Source: Polyangiaceae bacterium (GTDB lineage: Bacteria > Myxococcota_A > Polyangia > Polyangiales > Polyangiaceae). Taken from it: 64,000 bases of DNA. The position numbers and the translations under genes are program-made. Positions 27,151 through 33,845 of the stretch are shown one piece after another. Location: contig JADJXL010000025.1 of the NCBI GenBank assembly GCA_016715885.1, forward strand, positions 1,155,196-1,219,195, written 5' to 3'. The notes under the pieces are model-generated. The model searched no databases. It was not told the DNA's origin and saw only the letters and a program-made list of their open reading frames with translations. Positions within the stretch are counted from its first letter, which is position 1. Every line of letters begins with the position of its first letter.

Positions 27151-27929
27151 CGGTACCGATCCACGGTGCCGATCCGTTTTTCGACGGCACCGCACCGAGC
27201 GACGAAGCAAAGATCGCGCAAGCTCGCGAATATCGCGCGGCGGTCAGGCAGATGATGCAATCGAGCGGAGTGCACATCGGGCAGCTCGTCTTTCGTTATG
27301 GCTTGCTTTTTTTCGTCGCTGCCATCGTGACCACGCCATTGCTTTTCGGCATCAGGTCGCTGGTGCACCCGGATGGTCCCAGAATCGGCGATTTGTTGAT
27401 TGCGGTCACCCTTGCCATTGCCCTTGGGATCATCCCTTATGCCTTGTGGAGGCGCAACCATCGGATCACGATGGCCATGAATTCGCTCGGACGAGCTTTG
27501 GGTGGCACGTCGGGCACGAACCGATTCTCGATGGTATTGGATTGGCTCGATGCGCATTGGCCCGCGGAGACGCCGCGTGAAGTGGTGGATATGATGTCCC
27601 CATTCGAGCGCCGGTGGGATTTGCAAATGTCCTATCGAGGCTCTCCGGTGCTCGTCGTCGTACAACGCCGCAGAGGCGGTCCGCGGTCGAGCATTGGGAA
27701 TCTGCCCGCGGTCGAACGAATGAGCTTTTACGTAGGCGGTTCGAATGCGGCTTCGGGGCATGGCTCCCACGCTGCACCGGCATTACGAGAGCTCGAGGAG
27801 CTTGGTTATTGGGTCAAGCGAACGCGCGCGGGGGTATTCGTGTCGCATGCGGGCATTTCGCTCGAACGGCTCGACCCGGCGCACGTGACGAAGGTGCTCG
27901 ACGCTGCACGGCAATTCATTGCAAGCTGA
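27147..27929 (+). CDS. Two-TM protein of unknown function, paralogue of the 25184 gene
   Basis: The protein has 260 residues. Two hydrophobic spans lie at about 45-70 (LVFRYGLLFFVAAIVTTPLLFGI) and 80-102 (LLIAVTLAIALGIIPYALW). The C-terminal domain parallels the gene at 25184: LGRALGGTSGTNRFSMVLDWLDAHWPAETPR, RRWDLQMSYRGSPVLVVVQRR, MSFYVGG, and a closing SHAGISLERLDPAHV. Shared identity is highest around LDWLDAHWPA. It starts at an ATGA overlap with the preceding gene and is the last gene of the island, ending 16 bases before the convergent ligase gene. Function is unknown. Confidence 0.8.
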   Translation: MTVPIHGADPFFDGTAPSDEAKIAQAREYRAAVRQMMQSSGVHIGQLVFRYGLLFFVAAIVTTPLLFGIRSLVHPDGPRIGDLLIAVTLAIALGIIPYALWRRNHRITMAMNSLGRALGGTSGTNRFSMVLDWLDAHWPAETPREVVDMMSPFERRWDLQMSYRGSPVLVVVQRRRGGPRSSIGNLPAVERMSFYVGGSNAASGHGSHAAPALRELEELGYWVKRTRAGVFVSHAGISLERLDPAHVTKVLDAARQFIAS

Positions 27930-27945
27930 ACATCTTGACGCTTGT

Positions 27946-29097
27946 TCAAACCGACCGCTTTCTCGTTCCCGACGCATTCGTACCATCGGCCGGCGGAGGC
28001 CATGTCGCATCCGGCCGAATACGCACGAAACTCGGAAACCGCGGAATGCCGCCATCGGTGAGCTCCTGATAGCGAAACGTAATGATCGACCCTACCGGCG
28101 GAGGCGTCTCGCGCTCCCGATCCGACAATCCCGTGCCTACGGAAAACCGCTTGCCATTGGGCAATTCCACCAAGAGCGCTCCCGTGCGACCGCGATGACG
28201 CCCCGCACCCGCCACGTGCTCCACGACCCGCGCCTCGGCATCCACGAACGTTTTCACTTTCAGCAATGACGACGAACGACCCACCTCGTATTTCGATCCC
28301 GGCTGCCGCATCATCAGACCTTCCCCGCCCAATGCTTCAACCCGCGCAAGCTCGGCGTGCAGGTGATCGATTCCTCGGCAACGCGTCTGATCCACGGACC
28401 TCGCGTACGGTGATGGCTTTACTCGGAGAATGTTTTCGCAGAACGCGAGACGTTCTTCGAAGTGCGCATTCATTTTCGGCGCATCGAACACGAGAAACGT
28501 TATGGACTTCCAATGATCGCTGCGGTCCTGGCGCCTCACGATGCCGACGGTCCGCTGGAACTGTTTTCGACCGCCCCACAATTCGCCATCGAGCGGTACG
28601 TCGGGCAAGCCGTCCGTGAACCAATCAGGCGCGAAAAATTGATTTCCAAGCCGCGAAATGAACGTTTTGCCATCCCAATATGCGCGAACGCCATCCAGCT
28701 TTTCGCTCATCCACCAGCCCGAAAGATCAATCGTCGAGTCCCACGTATGAGCAAGCAGCAGCGCAGGAGGCGATTGCCCGGGAGATTCGGACGTGTCGAC
28801 ATTGGTGTCCGCATCGGGGGCCGTTGCAATGGGGCTCGCACCTGCAACCGGCGTAGTTGGAGCAGCGGATCTCGGCCGAACTGCCCCGCGGGAAGTGGCC
28901 GCGGCCAATCGGGCGGCTTCTGCTGCGTCCCCGCGAAGCTTTTTGATGTGCTTGCAGGTGCGCTTTTCAATGCCGAGCGATTGGAAGCTCCATGCCGGAC
29001 ACGAACACGAATAGACGCCGCCCGTGTTTTTGATGGTGTAACGTGTCGAGCCCGAGCCTTGCACTTCGATGGATTCGCCGTCGCCGAGATCCGCCAT
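27946..29097 (-). CDS. ATP-dependent DNA ligase with N-terminal SWIM zinc finger
   Basis: The protein has 383 residues. A SWIM-type zinc finger lies at about 29-52 (C31-x-C33 ... C48-x-H50, in SCSCPAW and TCKHIKKL), then a low-complexity Ala/Pro linker to about 115. A compact ATP-dependent ligase follows, with motif I EKLDGVRAYWDG (nucleotidyl Lys133), motif III LDGELWGG, motif IV EGLMMRQPGSKYE, motif V LLKVKTF, and a C-terminal OB domain (ARVVEHVAGAGRHRGRTGALLVEL). The catalytic core matches the small LigE/LigB-like class. Joined to a SWIM finger it is less usual; the finger may bind nucleic acid or protein. No signal peptide is present, unlike many LigE proteins. Expected role: sealing nicks in cytoplasmic DNA, possibly in repair. 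Confidence 0.9.
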   Translation of the reverse strand: MADLGDGESIEVQGSGSTRYTIKNTGGVYSCSCPAWSFQSLGIEKRTCKHIKKLRGDAAEAARLAAATSRGAVRPRSAAPTTPVAGASPIATAPDADTNVDTSESPGQSPPALLLAHTWDSTIDLSGWWMSEKLDGVRAYWDGKTFISRLGNQFFAPDWFTDGLPDVPLDGELWGGRKQFQRTVGIVRRQDRSDHWKSITFLVFDAPKMNAHFEERLAFCENILRVKPSPYARSVDQTRCRGIDHLHAELARVEALGGEGLMMRQPGSKYEVGRSSSLLKVKTFVDAEARVVEHVAGAGRHRGRTGALLVELPNGKRFSVGTGLSDRERETPPPVGSIITFRYQELTDGGIPRFPSFVRIRPDATWPPPADGTNASGTRKRSV

Positions 29098-29126
29098 GTT
29101 TTTCTCGCTCCTGCGTGCTCACGTGC

Positions 29127-30209
29127 TCAATTCGCAATCCAATCGCTTGGCCGCTGCCTTTGCGTGACGACGATACGCGCCTTCGTCCATGTGCCGGTCA
29201 CGGGTTTGACGACACCACCACATTCAATCGGGCGGCTCGAAGAACGTTCGTATTCGTCGCCGAGGTAGATCCAGCCGGAAAAACCGTCCCCGCCTTTTTC
29301 TTCGACTTTGTGCGCCGCGTACCCAGGCAATGAAGCCTTGATGTCCTGCGGCCTCGACCCGCGCGAGCACGAAAGCTTGCCGCTCACCTCGAAACGTCCG
29401 CCGCTCTTCGTGCCCTCGTCGACCACGAGCCATACGTTGTTGAAGGCGTAACCCGTCCCATTCCAAGTGAATTTGATTGTGAATGGGACGTCGGGTTGAA
29501 CCGGTATGCTTGCGACCTCGGTGTCGGGAACGTGCAGCCCACGCAGCTCTTCTTGATAAAGAATGAACCCGCCCACGATGAGCACGAAAAGAATGGGAGC
29601 AATGCAGCCGCAACCGATGATCAGCGGCGCGTTGCTCTTCTTTTTTGGCGCAGGCGCATTGTTCTGCGGCCACGGCGCGGCCCCAGGTCCTCCCTGCCAC
29701 GGAGCGGCGCCTGGCATACCCTGCCCAGGGGCGTTTTGCGGCGGTGAACTGTTGACTTCTGCAACCGCGGCGATCACGAGCGCATCCGGCGTAATCGCCG
29801 GAAGATCCGCGCCTCGAATACGCATGACGCCTGCGGGAGATTGTTTCCATTCGGCCCAATACGCGCGCTGCGCGCCGCCTTCACCGTCCACGCCGCGTTC
29901 CGCGACGAAATACCGAGGCGCGTTGCCCCCGACGCGGACGATGGCGACGAAGTAACATTCCGTGGGCGCCACAGGAGCTGGCAGCGTAATCACGAGCGCT
30001 TCGACGCCTGGAGCTGGCGTCATCGGCGCAATGGAAAGGCTCGAACCATCCGCACAGTCTTGGGGTCCGAGCCCGGCGCCGGCCGCCGCCCACGCTTCTT
30101 GGAGCATCGCGTTTCCGTGGGTCGCCGCGTTCGAAAACCACGCGACCGGATCGCGCAGTACAGCGTTCATCAGGATCTGGTGGGCAAAACGATAATGTTG
30201 TTGTCGCAC
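29127..30209 (-). CDS. Single-TM protein of unknown function
   Basis: The protein has 360 residues from a GTG at 30209 preceded by AAGAGG; the reading frame stays open further upstream but there it only shadows kptA. Residues about 1-170 form a soluble domain (ILMNAVLRDPVAWFSNAATHGNAMLQEAW ... TECYFVAIVRVGG). A Pro/Gly/Gln-rich stretch (APGQGMPGAAPWQG) precedes a membrane span near 215-240 (APLIIGCGCIAPILFVLIVGGFILY). A C-terminal beta-rich domain of about 110 residues ends KARIVVTQRQRPSDW. The Pro-rich region before a TM helix is common in myxobacterial DUF4339/GYF-type proteins, but no such domain is clear here. It lies 82 bases after kptA on the same strand and before the ligase gene. Confidence 0.72.
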   Translation of the reverse strand: MRQQHYRFAHQILMNAVLRDPVAWFSNAATHGNAMLQEAWAAAGAGLGPQDCADGSSLSIAPMTPAPGVEALVITLPAPVAPTECYFVAIVRVGGNAPRYFVAERGVDGEGGAQRAYWAEWKQSPAGVMRIRGADLPAITPDALVIAAVAEVNSSPPQNAPGQGMPGAAPWQGGPGAAPWPQNNAPAPKKKSNAPLIIGCGCIAPILFVLIVGGFILYQEELRGLHVPDTEVASIPVQPDVPFTIKFTWNGTGYAFNNVWLVVDEGTKSGGRFEVSGKLSCSRGSRPQDIKASLPGYAAHKVEEKGGDGFSGWIYLGDEYERSSSRPIECGGVVKPVTGTWTKARIVVTQRQRPSDWIAN

Positions 30210-30291
30210 GTGGCCTCTTGCTGGTTTGGCAGTCGGCCGCAGATCGCATGAATCCGCTGCGGAGTCAATCACGAAGCGAAGCTCCGTCGCC

Positions 30292-30888
30292 TCACGTAAA
30301 CCCAAACCGCCCTTTGAGCTCCCGTTGTCGTCCTTGCGCCGCCTTCGTCGTACACACGAGCCCAATGATGCACGAAACGGGCACACGCCGCACGAGCACC
30401 ACTCCATTCTGCGCCTCGTAGATGTTTTCACCCGCGCCCCGCAATCGCCCACACGAAACCTCCAGCACGACCGGCGTTGCCGAACGTTTACCGACTTTGC
30501 TGTCGAGGCTCGGGGCGAGGTGCACGTGCGTCCTTTTTTGCGGCACGAGACCCTCTTGCGAAATGGGCACGGTCGCGTCCACCGTGGTCCCGTGATACAG
30601 CGAGCCACCTCGTTCATAAAGACGCCACGAAGCTTCGAGCGCTTCGCGTGTCACGGGCATGTTTTCCGTGGAATGACCTTGGCATGCTCGTATGCGATCG
30701 CCCACGAGCTCCAGCCTGCTTTTGTTGTTCAACCGAACAACCTCCTCGAGATCCCCGCGACTCATGTGCAAGTACCGTAAGACTTCGGTGACGGGCACCC
30801 AGCCAGCGGCGTCCATCGACACGCGAGCCTCGCGCGCGCCGTGGCGAAGAAGCCAAGAGAGCGTTTTGCTTTTTTCGACGATGTTCAT
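30292..30888 (-). CDS. kptA: RNA 2'-phosphotransferase (KptA/Tpt1)
   Basis: This 198-residue enzyme transfers the internal 2'-phosphate left at an RNA splice junction to NAD+, giving ADP-ribose 1'',2''-cyclic phosphate. The family signatures are present: SKTLSWLLRHG at the N-terminus (Arg of the catalytic tetrad), RACQGHS, LYHGTTVDA, and THVHLAPSLD, followed by VLEVSCGRL. The catalytic Arg-His-Arg-Arg set of Tpt1 enzymes can be placed on these. The ATG at 30888 is the family start; a 21-codon upstream extension is not conserved. It is divergent from a LysR regulator with a perfect palindrome between them. Bacterial KptA proteins often have no obvious substrate because no 2'-phosphate-forming ligase is present. 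Confidence 0.94.
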   Translation of the reverse strand: MNIVEKSKTLSWLLRHGAREARVSMDAAGWVPVTEVLRYLHMSRGDLEEVVRLNNKSRLELVGDRIRACQGHSTENMPVTREALEASWRLYERGGSLYHGTTVDATVPISQEGLVPQKRTHVHLAPSLDSKVGKRSATPVVLEVSCGRLRGAGENIYEAQNGVVLVRRVPVSCIIGLVCTTKAAQGRQRELKGRFGFT

Positions 30889-30945
30889 GATTCGCGCAGC
30901 ATAATGCACGTTGCCATCACGCGGAACTCGTAAGATTTGATGATG

Positions 30946-30962
30946 TATCACGTTTCGTGATA
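30946..30962. promoter_or_regulatory. Likely LysR-type operator between kptA and the LysR gene
   Basis: TATCACGTTTCGTGATA is a perfect 7-bp inverted repeat with a 3-nt centre. It contains the T-N11-A spacing of LysR boxes (T at 30948, A at 30960). It lies 12 bases before the LysR ATG and 57 bases before the kptA start, so one regulator could repress itself and control kptA. Confidence 0.6.
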
Positions 30963-30974
30963 ACTCTTCACCCC

Positions 30975-31850
30975 ATGCTCGAGACGTCCTGGTTACGCGC
31001 TTTCGCTTCTTTCGCCGATCACTTGAACTTCACGCGCGCTGCGCGGACACTCCACCTCTCGCAACCGGCGCTCTTTGCGCAAGTGCAAAAACTTTCGGAC
31101 GCCGCGGGAACGCCTCTTTACAAACGCTCCGGCCGCGCGCTCGTGCTCACCGAAGCTGGAGAACGAATGGCGGCGTTTGCGCGAAAAAACCTAGCCGACC
31201 AAGCCGCGCTCGTGGAAGAGCTGCGCACGGGGCAAACGCGCGCACGGGTCGTTTTGTGTGCGGGAGAAGGCGCCTATCTTTATCTCATTGGCGAGGCGGT
31301 ACAGCGTTCGGCTCGAGATGCACGAACGCCGATCGAGCTGCTCGTGCGGGATGCGACGGATACGCTCTCTGCATTGCGCACGGGGGCGGCGCATATTGGA
31401 GTTTTGCCCCTCGCGTCGATACCGCCGCGAATGATCGCCGAACCGCTCGCGCACGTTGGGCAAATGTTGGTTCTACCCGAATCTCATGTGCTAGCGCAAA
31501 AATCTCGATTGACGCTCGAGGATCTTTCTGGCATGGCGCTCGTCGTTCCGCCCCCTGGATCATCGCAGCGCCGAGTGCTCGACGAGGCTCTGCTACGCGC
31601 GGGTGTTTCGTGGGAAATTGCCGTCGAGGCGCGGGGCTGGCCGCTCGTGCTGCATCTCGTGAAGCTCGGTACGGGTTTGTCGATCGTGAACGACTTTTGT
31701 CGCCTTCCAGCGGGGCTCGTGGGAAAACCATTGACGGATTTACCGAGCCACACCTATTACGCCGTCCGTGGGGAGGACACGCCGCTCGAAGGGGCCGTCG
31801 AGCGAGTTTGGAAGCGGCTCCTTGCAACCACGAAGCGGGCCGTCCGTTGA
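30975..31850 (+). CDS. LysR family transcriptional regulator
   Basis: The protein has 291 residues. The N-terminal winged helix-turn-helix is clear (LETSWLRAFASFADHLNFTRAARTLHLSQPALFAQVQKLSDAAGTPLYKRSGRALVLTEAG). A type 2 periplasmic-binding-like effector domain follows, with the usual strand ARVVLCAGEGAYLYLIG and a late AVRGEDTPLEGAVERVWKRL. The ATG at 30975 is preferred because the GTG at 30957 would lie inside the palindrome at 30946-30962. The effector is unknown. It is divergent from kptA, so regulation of RNA 2'-phosphotransferase by a small ligand is the simplest reading of the arrangement. Confidence 0.93.
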   Translation: MLETSWLRAFASFADHLNFTRAARTLHLSQPALFAQVQKLSDAAGTPLYKRSGRALVLTEAGERMAAFARKNLADQAALVEELRTGQTRARVVLCAGEGAYLYLIGEAVQRSARDARTPIELLVRDATDTLSALRTGAAHIGVLPLASIPPRMIAEPLAHVGQMLVLPESHVLAQKSRLTLEDLSGMALVVPPPGSSQRRVLDEALLRAGVSWEIAVEARGWPLVLHLVKLGTGLSIVNDFCRLPAGLVGKPLTDLPSHTYYAVRGEDTPLEGAVERVWKRLLATTKRAVR

Positions 31851-31888
31851 GGTGTCAAACACGATGCGAGGCTGTTGCCGCAGCAGTC

Positions 31889-31919
31889 TTGACACCCCGT
31901 CGCCCAGATCGAGTATGCT
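31889..31919 (+). promoter_or_regulatory. Candidate sigma-70-type promoter for the radical SAM operon
   Basis: TTGACA at 31889-31894 and TATGCT at 31914-31919 are separated by 19 bases. A start of transcription about 7 bases after the -10 box would be at or next to the ATG at 31927, so the message could be leaderless. GGTGTCAA at 31851-31858 is the exact inverted complement of TTGACACC at 31889-31896, so an operator over the -35 box is possible. Confidence 0.5.
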
Positions 31920-31926
31920 CCCGCCG

Positions 31927-33225
31927 ATGTCTTCCCTTGGCCCGCGCCCTCGCAACTTGCCCATTGCCCCCGTAGCGGAGCCTTCGCGCACGAAAAAGCT
32001 GCCTCTCGCAGCCGAAACGCGCCCGATCGATCGCCGCTGGACTCCGCTTTATGCCGTCTGGGAAATCACGCTGCGCTGCGATCTTGCTTGTCGCCATTGC
32101 GGTTCACGCGCTGGCCGTACGCGCCCGGACGAACTGTCGACCGCCGAGGCTCTCGATCTGGTCGCACAAATGGCCGAGCTCGGCTGCGAAGAGGTCACGG
32201 TCATCGGCGGCGAGGCGTACTTGCGCGACGATTGGACCGAGATCGTCCGCGCAATCCGAGCGCGCGGCATGCGTGCATCCATGACGACGGGCGGCCGTGG
32301 GCTTACGCGTGACGTCGTCCGTGCAGCCAAGCAAGCCGGGCTCGAGAGCGTGTCGGTATCGGTCGACGGCCTCGAAGCAACGCACGACGCCCTGCGCGGC
32401 GTAAAAGGCAGCTTTGCTTCAGCGATGGCGGCGCTCGAAAACCTCGCCGCCGAGGGTTTGCCCGCGTCGGCGAATACGCAAATCGGCCGGGTCAGTCTGC
32501 GTGAAATCCCGGCCGTCTTCGAGCGACTCGTGGCTGCGCGCATTCATTCCTGGCAGGTGCAGCTCACGGTCGCGATGGGCCGCGCCGTCGACGAGCCCGA
32601 GCTTTTGCTCGAGCCTTATCAAATGCTGGAGGTCATGCCGATGCTCGCGCGGATCAAGCGGCGCGCGGACGAGGCGGGAATACGGGTTTGGCCGGGCAAT
32701 AACATCGGGTATTTCGGCCCGTACGAATCGCTGCTTCGGGGCACGCTACCGCGCGGGCACCTCTCGTCGTGCGGGGCCGGTCGATCGACGCTCGGCATCG
32801 AGGCCAATGGCGACATCAAGGGCTGCCCCTCGCTGCCGACGGCCGATTACGTGGGCGGTAACATTCGCGAGCACCGCTTGCGCGACATTTGGGAGCGCGC
32901 TGCGCCATTGCGATTCACGCGCGACCGCACGGTGGACGACCTCTGGGGCCCGTGTCGCACCTGCTATTACGCCGACACCTGCCGCGCGGGCTGCTCCTGG
33001 ACCTCGCACGTGCTTTTCGGCCGCCCGGGCAACAATCCGTTTTGCCATCACCGCGCGCTCGAGCTTTTGCGCGAAGGTATGCGCGAACGGCTCGTACGTG
33101 TCGAGGCTGCGCCAGGGACGCCCTTCGATCACGGCCGCTTCGATGTCGTGCTCGAACCGTTCCCCGAGTCCGAGCTTTCCCGCGCCCGTGAGCTCGCGCG
33201 CACCGGCGAGGGATTTCTCGATTGA
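31927..33225 (+). CDS. Radical SAM/SPASM maturase, probably acting on the following Tyr-Gly repeat protein
   Basis: The protein has 432 residues. The radical SAM cluster is C51-x3-C55-x2-C58 in LRCDLACRHCGS, with GGEAYLRDD and other AdoMet-fold features following. The SPASM domain has C282 ... G-x-x-x-x-G-x-x-x-C300, then C343-x2-C346-x5-C352-x3-C356 and C373, the full set for two auxiliary iron-sulfur clusters. Such enzymes usually modify ribosomally made peptides or proteins by radical chemistry (thioether, cyclophane, epimerisation, or tyramine excision). No RiPP-recognition domain is obvious at the N-terminus. It is followed 43 bases later by a small protein with three Tyr-Gly-x-Pro-Pro-Pro units, the likely substrate. 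The 31927 ATG is preferred; another lies four codons upstream. The reaction type is not known. Confidence 0.93.
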   Translation: MSSLGPRPRNLPIAPVAEPSRTKKLPLAAETRPIDRRWTPLYAVWEITLRCDLACRHCGSRAGRTRPDELSTAEALDLVAQMAELGCEEVTVIGGEAYLRDDWTEIVRAIRARGMRASMTTGGRGLTRDVVRAAKQAGLESVSVSVDGLEATHDALRGVKGSFASAMAALENLAAEGLPASANTQIGRVSLREIPAVFERLVAARIHSWQVQLTVAMGRAVDEPELLLEPYQMLEVMPMLARIKRRADEAGIRVWPGNNIGYFGPYESLLRGTLPRGHLSSCGAGRSTLGIEANGDIKGCPSLPTADYVGGNIREHRLRDIWERAAPLRFTRDRTVDDLWGPCRTCYYADTCRAGCSWTSHVLFGRPGNNPFCHHRALELLREGMRERLVRVEAAPGTPFDHGRFDVVLEPFPESELSRARELARTGEGFLD

Positions 33226-33268
33226 TTTTTTTGTGTTCGTATCGCGGAAAAACGGATACGCTCGAAGC

Positions 33269-33733
33269 ATGTACCGTCCGCTCGTACCTTGTCCTGCTTG
33301 TGCTCGCCACGTGCTGGCGAGCGAAACGACCTGTCCTTTCTGTGCTGCCGCGCTACCCGAAAACCTTGGAGCACGCGCGGTTCCTGCGGCGCCAAGACGC
33401 CTCAATCGCGCCGCCGCATTCGTCTTCGGCGCATCGCTCGCCGTCACCGGATGTTCGAGCGAAGTGGACACGGGTGGCACCACCGGCGGCGGAGGTGGCG
33501 GCGGCGAAGGTGGCGGCGCGCAGGACGCGGGCCCGGATGGCCCGGACGACGATGGCGGCGTGATGCCGCTTTATGGCGATCCGCCTCCGCCCATGGATGC
33601 GGGCCCGGACGACGACGGCGGCGCGATGGCCATGTATGGCCTCCCGCCTCCGCCCGATGATGCAGGCACGGATGCGCCCGCGGACGATGGCGGTGGTTTC
33701 CCACTTTATGGGGCACCGCCGCCCAATCCCTAA
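33269..33733 (+). CDS. Putative radical SAM substrate: zinc ribbon, lipobox-like TM, three Tyr-Gly-x-Pro-Pro-Pro repeats
   Basis: The protein has 154 residues. Residues 8-25 form a C-P-x-C ... C-P-x-C zinc ribbon (C8, C11, C22, C25). A hydrophobic segment at about 47-62 (AAAFVFGASLAVTGC) ends in a lipobox-like Cys62 after an unusually long N-region, and a Gly-rich linker follows. The rest is three units of D-D-(D)-G-G-x3-(L/M)-Y-G-x-P-P-P: Tyr102-Gly (LYGDPPPP), Tyr123-Gly (MYGLPPPP) and Tyr147-Gly (LYGAPPP). The repeated core with acidic spacers, directly after a radical SAM/SPASM gene, is the layout of a multi-core precursor. Each unit fits the X-Tyr-Gly motif used by splicease-type enzymes such as PlpX, but other chemistry is possible. 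No known protein family was recognised. Confidence 0.8.
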   Translation: MYRPLVPCPACARHVLASETTCPFCAAALPENLGARAVPAAPRRLNRAAAFVFGASLAVTGCSSEVDTGGTTGGGGGGGEGGGAQDAGPDGPDDDGGVMPLYGDPPPPMDAGPDDDGGAMAMYGLPPPPDDAGTDAPADDGGGFPLYGAPPPNP

Positions 33734-33845
33734 TTGCAATGCGTCCGTGAAACCAATCGGTTCACGGACGACACATCTTTTTGCGGAATGCCGAACCCCG
33801 GTTTCCCGCATCGCTTCCTGCTTGACCACAGCCGCGAGGTTTGGC

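Noticed and set aside
19019..27929. A complete type VI secretion system
   Set aside because: Only spike, adaptor and unknown genes are present; no sheath, baseplate, membrane-complex or ClpV genes.
31927..33733. Firm assignment as a spliceotide (PlpX-type) locus
   Set aside because: The X-Tyr-Gly motif fits, but no RRE partner, Nif11/proteusin leader or exporter was found, so the chemistry stays open.
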